DNA from: CAZQSS01 sp964596405
GTDB taxonomy: Bacteria > Patescibacteriota > Patescibacteriia > Magasanikbacterales > UBA10003
Length of the DNA: 32,913 nucleotides
Direction of reading: 5' to 3'
NCBI GenBank assembly: GCA_964596405.1
Contig: CAZQSS010000008.1
Location: 1 to 32,913, forward strand
The position numbers and the translations under genes are program-made. This document shows positions 15,230-23,107 of this stretch, in pieces. The notes beneath the pieces were generated by a model. That model had not been told where the DNA came from. It ran no database searches and saw only the letters and a list, made by a program, of their open reading frames with translations. Each line of letters begins with the position of its first letter. Within the stretch, counting starts at the first letter, position 1.

Positions 15230-16106
15230 AATTAAAAATTTTGATGTATTCCTTCAAGGCGTCTTCCCATTTTCTCATCGGCGGTAATTTGGTAGACAAC
15301 AAAACGGAGTTGGCCGGACGCGGAGCGATAAAATTGAATTTAGCGGCGGAAACCGGCGCCAGCTTGGCTTCTTGTCCGGCTAATTCAAAAATTTTCTTTG
15401 CCCATTCATACCAAGTGGCCTGGCCTGAATTAGAGCGATGATAAAGGCCAAACGGCGCTTGATTGTTAATCATTTCAATTGTAGCCCGGGCCAAATCCAC
15501 CACATAAGTCGGCGTACTGACAACTTCATTTATTACTTCTATGGGCTCAGGAGATTTAGCCCTCTCCAGCATTTTTTCTACAAAACTGATTTTGCCACCT
15601 GCCTGTCCGGTAGGCAGGCCGCCGGCCGGGCCGAATAAACGCGAGGTGCGAATAATATAATATTTTAAATTTTTTACTTTTAATATTTCCTTTTCGCCGG
15701 CCAGTTTTGATTTACCATACTGACTTAGTGGGTTGGGCATGTCCGACTCAGTGTACCCATCTATTTTGGCCCCATCAAAAACATAATCTGTAGAATAGTG
15801 GACTAAGAGCGCGCCGAGCTTGGCGGCAATTTTGGCCAAATCGCCTACCGCCTCGCTGTTAATTTTGAAGGCCATTTCTTTTCCTTCGCCTTCAGCTTTT
15901 TCCACGTCATTATAAGCGACACAGTTTATAATAACTTCCGGATTTAATTTGCTGATTTTTTCCTCCATCACTTTTTTGTCTGTAATGTCCAATTCATCTT
16001 TATCCCAGGCCGTCACATCAAAGTCGGCCGCTTTTATTTGCCGGACAATCTCTTGTCCCAGCATCCCCTTAGAGCCAAGCACCAAAAAATTATTTAACTT
16101 TGGCAT
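15219..16106 (-). CDS. rmlD: dTDP-4-dehydrorhamnose reductase-like protein with in-frame palindromic insertion
   Basis: NAD(P)H-dependent reductase of the extended SDR family, final step to dTDP-L-rhamnose or a related deoxysugar. 295 residues: Rossmann loop LGSKGMLGQEIV (about 10-21), DELDITD, VNCVAYNDVEKAE-type segment, STDYVFDG (105-112), catalytic Y130 and K134 in YGKSK. After RTSRLFGPAG eight or so extra residues (about 163-170, GLPTGQAG) come from the palindrome at 15598-15618. The stop codon lies within a downstream hairpin. The 5' end overlaps the lytic transglycosylase gene by 17 bp. No rmlC is visible here, so the true substrate may differ from the classical one. Confidence 0.88.
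   Translation of the reverse strand: MPKLNNFLVLGSKGMLGQEIVRQIKAADFDVTAWDKDELDITDKKVMEEKISKLNPEVIINCVAYNDVEKAEGEGKEMAFKINSEAVGDLAKIAAKLGALLVHYSTDYVFDGAKIDGYTESDMPNPLSQYGKSKLAGEKEILKVKNLKYYIIRTSRLFGPAGGLPTGQAGGKISFVEKMLERAKSPEPIEVINEVVSTPTYVVDLARATIEMINNQAPFGLYHRSNSGQATWYEWAKKIFELAGQEAKLAPVSAAKFNFIAPRPANSVLLSTKLPPMRKWEDALKEYIKIFNFPT
15598..15618. repeat. CCTGCCTGCC-type palindrome inside rmlD
   Basis: CCTGCCTG, extra T, CCGGTAGGCAGG: a 21-bp variant of the 20-bp element, translated in frame as part of GLPTGQAGG. Confidence 0.88.
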
Positions 16107-17091
16107 AATTGTTTGTGTCTTTTTCCAGTTTGGATATTAAACGCGGCAAAAAATATTCTTTAAAAAGCCTCAGTTTGGCTTCAACCCGAACCGGATACAG
16201 GGCTTTCTTTTTATCAGTGTCCCCTTGGGCGGTCTTGCTCGCCTGACCAAAAACATCAAGATAATTTATCCGTTTGCCCTGTTTTGATTTTTGAGCCCCG
16301 TCAAAATGTTTAAAAGTGCCCTTAACGCCATTGTGAAAAGCAAAAACACCCAAATCCCAATCACCCAAGCGATGAGACAATTTTTTAAGACCATAAAGGC
16401 CCATTCGTAAATTGGTCAGCATATCCACGCGCGGATCATTTGGTGTCAGCTGACTCAACATGGTTTCTTTAAAAATTCCTTTTTTCTGCATTTCCTCTTT
16501 CCATTGCTTGGCCGTTTCCAGTTGCAATTGAAAAATTCCCATATCGCCGGCCGGCGTCACCGTGCCGTGAGAGGCTCTTGATTCTTCCAGCGCCACGCCC
16601 AGAGCCACACCCAATGGCACGCCCAGATCCTGACACTCGCGGGTAATGTCGGGTAACAAGTTTGGAACATTTTTAAACAGTTTATCCAATAAAACCGGTT
16701 TATTGTGATGCAAATCGCGAACACGTTGAATTTCTTTTTCCACTAAGATATTAAACTTTTTAACATCTTCTTTGCCGTAATTCTGAATCATGGATTCGTT
16801 TTGCAAATCTTTCTCCAATTTTTTCAACTCCGAAAGAAGTTTTTTGATTTTTTCCGCTTCTTCATTTTTTTTCTCTGGGACGCCTGGCTGAAGAGTCTGT
16901 TTTTCTTCATCAAAATAACCGCGCCGATAAAGCTCGCCCAAAGTCCCGGCCGCGAGCAACGTGCCCACGGCCAAGGTGGTCTTTAAAAAATTTCTTCTGT
17001 CCGGATCAAAACCTTTAAACTCCTGAAGAGGCTTATCGTCGCGCTCCTCCGGTTCGTGACTGGCTATCTCTGGTCTGTTTTCTTTAAACAT
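16090..17091 (-). CDS. Lytic transglycosylase (SLT-like) with twin-arginine signal
   Basis: 333 residues from the ATG at 17091 (MFKENRPE); an ATG at 17121 would add 10 residues and lengthen the overlap with the upstream gene. A Tat-type export signal is visible (DRRNFLKTTLAVGT, RR at 32-33, then a hydrophobic AG-rich core), followed by a charged coiled-coil-like region (about 70-140). The C-terminal SLT/GH23-like domain has catalytic Glu about 170 in VALEESRASHG, then GDMGIFQLQLETAKQW and MGLYGLKKLSHR...VFAFHNGVKG, matching the usual Glu-Ser, Gly-x-x-Gln and Tyr-Asn-Gly motifs. It would cleave peptidoglycan glycan strands outside the cytoplasm. Export through Tat needs tatA/tatC elsewhere. 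Confidence 0.82.
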   Translation of the reverse strand: MFKENRPEIASHEPEERDDKPLQEFKGFDPDRRNFLKTTLAVGTLLAAGTLGELYRRGYFDEEKQTLQPGVPEKKNEEAEKIKKLLSELKKLEKDLQNESMIQNYGKEDVKKFNILVEKEIQRVRDLHHNKPVLLDKLFKNVPNLLPDITRECQDLGVPLGVALGVALEESRASHGTVTPAGDMGIFQLQLETAKQWKEEMQKKGIFKETMLSQLTPNDPRVDMLTNLRMGLYGLKKLSHRLGDWDLGVFAFHNGVKGTFKHFDGAQKSKQGKRINYLDVFGQASKTAQGDTDKKKALYPVRVEAKLRLFKEYFLPRLISKLEKDTNNYAKVK

Positions 17092-17536
17092 ATTGTTTAA
17101 ATTCTTCGTAAGTCTCAACATAATCTTCGCGGTTGGGATTATAATTGGTGGACGAGAGCGCTAAAACCAAAACATCGGCTGAGGCGCTTTTGAATCTGTG
17201 CCAAACACGACTGTCAACATACACAGCCTCGTTTTGTTTCAAAAGAATGTCTTTTAATCCTTCGCCATCGTCAATCTCTAAAACCGCTTCACCTTGCTCG
17301 CAGATGAATAATTCTTTTTCTATTTTATGACAATGTCCACCCGCCTTTCGGTCCGACGCGCTACCATTCGGTTCTGTGGCACCCGCAGGCTCGGCGGGCA
17401 GGCCGGCCTCTTTTTTAATATCATAAAAATAATAAATCCGCTTGACCTCAAAATCAATATAATCTTTCAATTCCAATGCCGTCAGCGTCCGCCGGTTGTC
17501 AATGTTGGGTTTTAAAGTAAATTTTTTGAATTTCAT
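17084..17536 (-). CDS. FdtA/WxcM-like cupin, dTDP-sugar 3,4-ketoisomerase, with in-frame insertion
   Basis: 150 residues of the FdtA family, which moves the keto group of dTDP-4-keto-6-deoxyglucose from C4 to C3. Visible: VKRIYYFYDIKK, active-site GGHCHK (His 68 and 70), ICEQGEAVLEIDDG, VWHRFKSASADVLVLALSS, and the family's C-terminal EDYVETYEEF. Between KKEAG and GHCHK lie about 21 extra residues (46-66, LPAEPAG to SDRKAG) rich in Ala/Pro/Gly, resembling the palindromic-element translations LPTGQAGG and PAYRQAGG. The insertion directly precedes the active-site histidines. Its stop overlaps the next gene's start. Confidence 0.85.
   Translation of the reverse strand: MKFKKFTLKPNIDNRRTLTALELKDYIDFEVKRIYYFYDIKKEAGLPAEPAGATEPNGSASDRKAGGHCHKIEKELFICEQGEAVLEIDDGEGLKDILLKQNEAVYVDSRVWHRFKSASADVLVLALSSTNYNPNREDYVETYEEFKQYV
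17337..17402. repeat. Probable palindromic-element insertion in the ketoisomerase gene
   Basis: GC-rich stretch with CCCGCC near one end and GGCGGG near the other, coding for about 21 residues absent from FdtA relatives as I know them. More diverged than the 20-bp copies; boundaries approximate. Confidence 0.55.
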
Positions 17537-17565
17537 AACTTGCGCGCTTATTTAATAGTTACAAT

Positions 17566-17904
17566 CTAAGCAAATCTAGATAAGATTGCCAAAGAAGTTA
17601 TCGCGAGAATTATTCCAACTATTTCCAGAAAAGAAATTTTTTCTTTAAAATAAAACACACTAATTAATGTTAACGCCACTACACAGGTAATCGCATACAA
17701 AACGCCCAATGTGGAGAGTTTTACTTTTCTCATCACAAAAAACCACCCAAAAGCCGTAGACCCATAAATCACCGCTCCTAAAATAAGCAGGTACCAACCT
17801 GAAAAAGAATTTTGTAACGAAGCACGTTTTATAAAAATATCAGCAAGAACAGTCATTAAACTTAATCCTATTACGATTAAAAATGCGATCGATATTGTGT
17901 TCAT
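17566..17904 (-). CDS. Small four-TM transporter (SMR/EamA-like, ArnE-type)
   Basis: 112 residues with four hydrophobic segments (about 5-24, 37-55, 62-83, 92-110) and the SMR-like pattern of a half-size EamA/DMT protein (FKEKISFLEIVGIILAITSLAIL at the end, including the Glu-Lys-Ile hinge). Such proteins work as homo- or heterodimers. Some, such as ArnE/ArnF, move undecaprenyl-phosphate-linked sugars. Between rmlB and the ketoisomerase gene, a role in flipping a lipid-linked sugar is plausible but inferred; drug efflux is the alternative. No convincing Shine-Dalgarno at the ATG. Confidence 0.75.
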   Translation of the reverse strand: MNTISIAFLIVIGLSLMTVLADIFIKRASLQNSFSGWYLLILGAVIYGSTAFGWFFVMRKVKLSTLGVLYAITCVVALTLISVFYFKEKISFLEIVGIILAITSLAILSRFA

Positions 17905-17933
17905 ATTATATAATGAATCCCCACCGCTACCTC

Positions 17934-18947
17934 CTATTTAATATGCGGGTTAAACTCTTTTTGGCGCTTTTGCAGTTTTTCTACCCAATCTTTGTGCGAA
18001 ATATACCATTCTACGGTTTCGCGCAAACCCTGCTCAAACTTGGCGCTGGTGTATTCCGGCTGCCAGCCCAAGGCCAAAATTTTAGACGCGTCTATGGCAT
18101 AACGGCGGTCATGGCCCGGCCGGTCAGCCACGTATTCTATTAAATCTTCGCCCTTACCCATTATTTTCAAAATCATCTTGGTGATTTCCATATTGTTGCG
18201 TTCATTGTCCACGCCGATATTGTAGACTTCGCCGGCCTCGCCTTTATGCAAAAGCAAATCCAAGGCGCGGGCGTGATCTAAAACATGAATCCAGTCGCGG
18301 ACATTTAAACCATCACCGTAAACCGGCACTTTCTGCCCGGCTAAAAGTTTGAAAATAAAAAATGGAATTAATTTTTCCGGAAACTGATACGGGCCATAGT
18401 TGTTAGAACAGTGCGTCACAATCACGGGCGTTTTGTGCGTCACAAAGTAAGCGTGGCACATCAGGTCGCCACCGGCCTTGGCCGCGGCATACGGCATATT
18501 GGGGTTAATGGGCGTGCTTTCCGTAAACTTGGCTTGTTCATCCAAATCCAACGCGCCATAAACCTCATCGGTGGAGATATTTACCATTTTTTGGATGCCG
18601 GTCGCTCGCGCCGCGTCCAAAAGCATTTGAACACCTAATGTGTTCGTCAAAACAAAGTCCTTACAACCGCCATGGATGGATTTATCTACGTGCGTTTCAG
18701 CGGCAAAATTTATCAAATGGTCAATTTTAAATTTTTTAATAGTTTCCGTCACTTTTTCCAAATCAACAATATCCCCTTGCACAAAATGATACCGGGGATT
18801 TTTCTCAATATCCGCTAAATTATCAAGATTACCGGCATACGTCAATTTGTCATAATTGACGATTTCATATTCAGGGTAAGTCTTGAGCATGTGGCGGATA
18901 AAATTGCTCCCAATGAAGCCAGCGCCACCGCAAACTAATAATCTCAT
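17934..18947 (-). CDS. rmlB: dTDP-glucose 4,6-dehydratase
   Basis: Converts dTDP-glucose to dTDP-4-keto-6-deoxyglucose. 337 residues, extended SDR: NAD loop GGAGFIGSNFI (7-17), NFAAETHVDKSI, catalytic T126-D127-E128 in STDEVYG, Y153 and K157 in YAAAK, NNYGPYQFPEKLIP, and the C-terminal RPGHDRRYAID. All catalytic residues are present. It is 10 bp from the Nudix gene upstream. Product could go to RmlD (through an unseen RmlC) or to the FdtA-like enzyme. Confidence 0.95.
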   Translation of the reverse strand: MRLLVCGGAGFIGSNFIRHMLKTYPEYEIVNYDKLTYAGNLDNLADIEKNPRYHFVQGDIVDLEKVTETIKKFKIDHLINFAAETHVDKSIHGGCKDFVLTNTLGVQMLLDAARATGIQKMVNISTDEVYGALDLDEQAKFTESTPINPNMPYAAAKAGGDLMCHAYFVTHKTPVIVTHCSNNYGPYQFPEKLIPFFIFKLLAGQKVPVYGDGLNVRDWIHVLDHARALDLLLHKGEAGEVYNIGVDNERNNMEITKMILKIMGKGEDLIEYVADRPGHDRRYAIDASKILALGWQPEYTSAKFEQGLRETVEWYISHKDWVEKLQKRQKEFNPHIK

Positions 18948-18957
18948 AACTTGAAAC

Positions 18958-19500
18958 TTAACTTTCTTGAACCAAATGATGACGCGCTAAAACCCAAGCG
19001 GACAAAGTTAGCCCATCGGTTATTTCGTTTCTTTTGATATGATCTTCAAATTCATCAATTCGGCGCATAATCACTTCGTGCTCTTCGGTCGGTTCCGGCT
19101 TGGCTTTGCCTTTGACTAAACCGCGAGCCAAAAAAACACGGCAAACCTCGGTAGACAAGCCATTTAAAGGCGCGAACTCGCCGATATTGATAAACTCTCT
19201 AGCTTCAAAACCGGTTTCTTCAACCAATTCCTCTCTGGCCGCCTGCTCAAAAGTTTGCCCCTTTTTTACTCCGCCGCCGGGAAACTCAATGCCGTATTTA
19301 TTGAAAAGATAACGATAGGTGTTGATCAAAACCAACCGGCCATCGTCCAAAACCGGAATAATAAAGACGCTGTTGTGGTCGGCGAGGTAATAATAATCCC
19401 CTTTTATTCCTTTCGACGTTTCAAAAACATCGTGTTTATAATTAAAATAAGGATTTTGGTGAATTACCTCCGAGCTTATCTTTTTCCAAGATTTACTCAT
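18958..19500 (-). CDS. Nudix hydrolase
   Basis: 180 residues from the ATG at 19500 (MSKSWKKISSEV); an ATG at 19533 would add 11 residues without family support. The Nudix box, GGGVKKGQTFEQAAREELVE then ETGF (about 76-98), is nearly complete; the first conserved Glu of Gx5E is Gln here, while REEL-EE, which binds the catalytic metal, is intact. The N-terminal region resembles ADP-ribose pyrophosphatase-type Nudix proteins (YYLADHNSVFIIPVLDDGRL). In this operon it may clean up NDP-sugars, but the substrate is not visible. Confidence 0.85.
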   Translation of the reverse strand: MSKSWKKISSEVIHQNPYFNYKHDVFETSKGIKGDYYYLADHNSVFIIPVLDDGRLVLINTYRYLFNKYGIEFPGGGVKKGQTFEQAAREELVEETGFEAREFINIGEFAPLNGLSTEVCRVFLARGLVKGKAKPEPTEEHEVIMRRIDEFEDHIKRNEITDGLTLSAWVLARHHLVQES

Positions 19501-19560
19501 ACCCAGTATATCAACCCCGCATGTTTTTAACATTTTGGGGAATTTTTTAAAATTTTATTA

Positions 19561-20043
19561 TTAATCTTGACTGTGCCTAGCAATAGCCGCCACTTCGTGG
19601 TCGCCTAAGGCGACCTTGCGGGGTTGTATTACTGGGCATAAACTATTTCTTATTTTAGCCGCCACATTTTGCATTTCACCATTAGCATAAGCCCTACCAT
19701 CCCAAAGGCCGTGACCGTCGCCCGGAAACCGGGGCATAATATGAAAATGAACGTGAGGCACCAGCTGGCCGGCTACCGCGCCGTTGTTGACGCCCAAATT
19801 AAAACCTTCGGAACCGACCGCTTTTAAAACCGCCGGCGCAATTTTTTTAACCGCCAAAATAACCGCCACCAAAACATCTTCGGGCGTGTCCAAAATCGTT
19901 TCATGGTGTTCTTTAGGGATTACCATCACGTGGCCGGGATTGACCGGCTTGATATCCAAAAACGCCATGGTCTTGTCGTCTTCATAAACTTTGGCGCAAG
20001 GCAATTCGCCCTTTATAATTTTGCAAAAAATACAGTCGGACAT
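19561..20043 (-). CDS. HIT family hydrolase with repeat-derived C-terminus
   Basis: 160 residues. CIFCKIIKGELP (Cys 4 and 7, zinc-type HIT start), VNPGHVMVIPKEHH, FNLGVNNG, and the catalytic triad HVHFH (97-101). It hydrolyses nucleoside phosphoramidates or dinucleotides in the cytosol. Up to about residue 134 (VAAKIRNSL) it is a normal HIT protein. The last ~26 residues (CPVIQPRKVALGDHEV and on) are unlike the family and are encoded by DNA with a GGTCGCC/GGCGACC palindrome (about 19599-19615), so the original end was probably overwritten by a repeat. Activity is likely kept because the triad is upstream. Confidence 0.88.
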   Translation of the reverse strand: MSDCIFCKIIKGELPCAKVYEDDKTMAFLDIKPVNPGHVMVIPKEHHETILDTPEDVLVAVILAVKKIAPAVLKAVGSEGFNLGVNNGAVAGQLVPHVHFHIMPRFPGDGHGLWDGRAYANGEMQNVAAKIRNSLCPVIQPRKVALGDHEVAAIARHSQD

Positions 20044-20050
20044 ATTGACG

Positions 20051-20081
20051 AATGAACTAGGAATAATGAACTAGGGATTAT
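20051..20081. repeat. AATGAACTAGGA-type short tandem repeat
   Basis: Two tandem units of roughly AATGAACTAGGRATWAT in the 98-bp gap before the HIT gene. A similar run occurs in frame inside the next gene at about 20730-20770. The rest of the gap (20082-20141) holds only a partial direct repeat around CAGCCTTACTT / CAACCTTACTT. Confidence 0.6.
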
Positions 20082-20141
20082 GGGTTAAGACAGCCTTACT
20101 TTATGCCATTACCTTAACACAAACTGAGCTTAAAGACAACC

Positions 20142-21833
20142 TTACTTTTGCGGCAAAACTTTTCTTAATTCCAGATCGTTCCAGTTCTCGAGCGGCGGAC
20201 CAAGCCGAGCTTCGGCTGCGCTTAAAAAATTATTTATCTCCCCGCCTACCGCCTGTGTCAGTTTAAAATCATAATAGTAGACCGCTTTATTGTCTTTGAT
20301 GATATTAACGATCGCCTGTTTTCGTTCCGTATTATCCCAACCCACAATCACCCGGCGGCCGGGAAAAATATATTTATCCGCGTAACGGGTCAAAATCACC
20401 GCGTCTTTTTCGGTTAGGCTATAAACACGTTCTTGCCAAATTTGATAAGCCTTGACGGTGTTTTTAACCGTGGAGAGACCCTCAAATTGGGCAAAAACAC
20501 TCAGATAAGCCGTTGTGCTCATAACCAAAAACAAAATCGCAACTGCCGATTTGACAATCGGGCCGCGGCCCCACAACCAAAGCAAAAATCCGGCAACTAG
20601 CGGTAATGCTAAAACAAAAATCGGCAAAAAATATCGCACGTGCGAACTGCCGATGGAAAATTGCTGATTGAGATTATCGTAAAACAACCACGAACCGTAG
20701 TAAGTTAACAGATAGATTGAGACAAATATGAATAGCGAGGAATAATGAATTAGGAATGATGAATCAGGGATGCGACGACGGGTTTTGATTATATCAAAAA
20801 TCCAATAAACTAAACCGGCCAACATCAAAAACGACCAAAAACCAAAAAGATGGGCGAAGTTGCCGCGGAGATTATGCAAAATGACGCGCGGATGAAATCC
20901 AAACGGCACAAGGATGGCCTTGAGAATTGGTATGCCTTGCGGTCCGCTGGTAATGAGCCCACCCGCACCCGACACATCCGGCCTAACATAACCGCTGGCC
21001 AAAGGGTGGCCGTAAAAAGCTGTCTGGGTGGCAAAAAATAAAATCGCCGTCAAAACCAAAGCCCCGGCCAAAGCCAAATACTCGCGTCCGCGCCAGTATC
21101 GGCGACGCAAAATTAAAAGACTCGCGAGAATTATTGTCAACCAAATCATCTCTGACGGGCGAACATAAATTGCCAGACCAAAAAATAAACCCATTAAAAA
21201 AGCTGTGCCGTACTTGTTTGTCGCTTCGCGTTTTTCATAAAAGACGGCCGAAAAATACAGCGTCAAAATTACAAAAAAGACAAACAAAACGTTGTGCTGG
21301 AACGGCCGGCTGGCATAATACCACCAGGGCGGCAAAATAAACATCAAAACCGCGGAGAGCCATGCCAAACGCTGGTCAAAAAGTCGCCGCAGAAATCCAT
21401 ACAAAAAAAACGGCGCAATCACACCGATAAGCGGCGTTATCATCACCGCCATAAGATTAAACCCGACGGAACCGGCCATAACAATCAAAACCTTCAAAAT
21501 TAAGCTCAATAAAATTATAAAACCGGGGAAACCAATGGGCACAATTCCCCCGTTGATTACCGTCGTGCTTCGGGGATGAACCTGACTTAAAGCCAAATCC
21601 GAAAGAGATTCGGGAAAAGAAAAACGGTTTTCTAAAACCAGCTGTTTAATAAAAAAATAATTCACCGACTCGTCCGGCTGGTTAAAAATCAGCCGCGGCG
21701 GCTCGGTGGCCGGCGGATTAAAACCGACTCGAAAAACATCCCAATACAAAAATAAATAAACAACAAAAAAAATCGCCGCCAAAACCAGCAGCGACAAAAT
21801 TTCTTTATGCTTCTTCAAAAAATTTAAAACCAT
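20142..21833 (-). CDS. Polytopic membrane glycosyltransferase, GT-C type (GT39/ArnT-like)
   Basis: 563 residues with about 11-12 predicted TM helices and an acidic first extracytoplasmic loop (PPRLIFNQPDESVNYFFIKQ), as in GT-C enzymes that take sugars from polyprenyl phosphate carriers. Further family-like pieces: FFLYGFLRRLFDQRLAWLSA, PPWWYYASRPFQHN, GLAIYVRPSEMIW. The C-terminal ~110 residues form a soluble domain (RYADKYIFPGRRVIVGWDN). An odd hydrophilic-aromatic stretch (IPDSSFLIHYSSLF) is encoded by the GAATTAGGAATGATGAATC-type repeat at about 20730-20770, apparently read in frame. Probably transfers a sugar on the outer side of the membrane. Assignment to GT39 exactly is tentative. Confidence 0.75.
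   Translation of the reverse strand: MVLNFLKKHKEILSLLVLAAIFFVVYLFLYWDVFRVGFNPPATEPPRLIFNQPDESVNYFFIKQLVLENRFSFPESLSDLALSQVHPRSTTVINGGIVPIGFPGFIILLSLILKVLIVMAGSVGFNLMAVMITPLIGVIAPFFLYGFLRRLFDQRLAWLSAVLMFILPPWWYYASRPFQHNVLFVFFVILTLYFSAVFYEKREATNKYGTAFLMGLFFGLAIYVRPSEMIWLTIILASLLILRRRYWRGREYLALAGALVLTAILFFATQTAFYGHPLASGYVRPDVSGAGGLITSGPQGIPILKAILVPFGFHPRVILHNLRGNFAHLFGFWSFLMLAGLVYWIFDIIKTRRRIPDSSFLIHYSSLFIFVSIYLLTYYGSWLFYDNLNQQFSIGSSHVRYFLPIFVLALPLVAGFLLWLWGRGPIVKSAVAILFLVMSTTAYLSVFAQFEGLSTVKNTVKAYQIWQERVYSLTEKDAVILTRYADKYIFPGRRVIVGWDNTERKQAIVNIIKDNKAVYYYDFKLTQAVGGEINNFLSAAEARLGPPLENWNDLELRKVLPQK
20730..20770. repeat. AATGAATTAGGAATGATGAATC repeat read inside a GT-C gene
   Basis: Short degenerate tandem units of AATRATGAATYAGG type, translated on the minus strand as PDSSFLIHYSSLF within the membrane glycosyltransferase. 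Similar units are at 20051-20081. Confidence 0.55.
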
Positions 21834-21854
21834 ACTTTAAGCCCCCAACCAAAC

Positions 21855-23048
21855 TTATTGAATACGCGATTTTAATTTACGATGAAAACGCCACTCATTG
21901 ATTCTGTCGGCAAAAATTACAGTGAGTCCGGCCACAATGGATTCGGTTGAACCAATGGCCGCCAACACAAAACCATTATGCATTAATCCCAAGAGAGAAC
22001 CAATAATACCCATCACTGGCGCAAGCGACGCTCCAAACAAAAGACCCAAACGCGCGGGATTGGTAAAATCTTGAACTAAGGCAAGCTTGGTAATCCCCCA
22101 TGAATCTCGCGATGTCACTTTATTTTCATTTACCAATCGAATCAAATTGCGTCTATACATAAATATGGATTGGATGGCCGTGGTCAGTGAAAGAGCCACG
22201 GCTGAAAGGCCAAACACAATACCGCCCCAAACTGTGTGCCCTTCTTCAAGCAATCCCTCAACCGAAAACGCGCCCCAAGTAGCCAACGCAAATACCGGCA
22301 CAAGGAGCCGTCCGCGCTTGGCCAGTTCGCGCCAGCTAAACCCCGAACCGCGCAAAGCCATAAGCTCTGCCGACTCTCCCAACAAATCATCGGCGGAAGC
22401 GGCAAATACCTTGCCAATGCCGGCCGCGAACTTTTCTAAAATATGAGCGACCGGCCCGATTATCAAAAGCATTTTAATGATGGCCTGCGCGATTTTAGTC
22501 CTTTCGCGAGCGTTATCAACAATAACCCGAAACACTGAATAATCAACGGCCAATGGATAAATAATTTCTGAAAGTTCGGTCATCAAACGCTGTTCTTCGG
22601 GTTTAATGCCGATATTTTCTTCGTCAATCAATACCAGCCGCTTAAATCGCAAACGATCCCGCAAAATCATTTCTACCGCTTCATCCAAATTTTCACTATG
22701 TTGAGCCGCGAGTTGACGATCGCGTTCGTCAAACTTGGGAAGATGTTTATCCCGCAACAATTTTGGCAACCAGGTCACAATATAATTACTTTGACTATGA
22801 ACACTCACGGTATGTATAGCCTTTAAAATATTTTCCGGCGTGCGTAAAACCGTGCGCACTCCAATCGCTTTGCCTTGTGCCAAGATGGCTCTGATTTTTT
22901 CTTTATTTTCCGGGGAACTCTTAAAAATGTAACGAATTTCAATGGGCAGATATTTTTCCCAATCGCATTCTTCCGGTAAAGAAATCACATCTAACCGATA
23001 AGTGCCCATGGGCGACTTTTTTGGCGGCCGCGTAAAATACTCAAACAT
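21855..23048 (-). CDS. Membrane protein with N-terminal soluble domain, unrecognised
   Basis: 397 residues. The first ~190 residues are soluble and charged (KSSPENKEKIRAILAQGK, FKRLVLIDEENIGIKPEEQR). The rest carries about five hydrophobic segments: near 192-208, 250-268, 276-294, 338-356, 360-385. A Gly-rich pair, LGLLFGASLAPVMGIIGSLL, lies near the C-terminus. I do not recognise a family and see no catalytic motif. It lies 21 bp upstream of the GT-C gene on the same strand and may be cotranscribed. It is divergent from the 713-residue membrane protein. No clear Shine-Dalgarno. Confidence 0.7.
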   Translation of the reverse strand: MFEYFTRPPKKSPMGTYRLDVISLPEECDWEKYLPIEIRYIFKSSPENKEKIRAILAQGKAIGVRTVLRTPENILKAIHTVSVHSQSNYIVTWLPKLLRDKHLPKFDERDRQLAAQHSENLDEAVEMILRDRLRFKRLVLIDEENIGIKPEEQRLMTELSEIIYPLAVDYSVFRVIVDNARERTKIAQAIIKMLLIIGPVAHILEKFAAGIGKVFAASADDLLGESAELMALRGSGFSWRELAKRGRLLVPVFALATWGAFSVEGLLEEGHTVWGGIVFGLSAVALSLTTAIQSIFMYRRNLIRLVNENKVTSRDSWGITKLALVQDFTNPARLGLLFGASLAPVMGIIGSLLGLMHNGFVLAAIGSTESIVAGLTVIFADRINEWRFHRKLKSRIQ

Positions 23049-23058
23049 AAATTTAATG

Positions 23059-23087
23059 TTGCTAATCTAGCAAATTACTGCTAAAAT
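23059..23087 (+). promoter_or_regulatory. Likely promoter for the 713-residue membrane protein gene
   Basis: TTGCTA at 23059-23064, 17-bp spacer, TAAAAT at 23082-23087. Predicted start about 14 nt ahead of the ATG at 23108. It lies in the 59-bp divergent gap. Confidence 0.55.
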
Positions 23088-23107
23088 ATCTTAATTATAT
23101 ACCGGAT

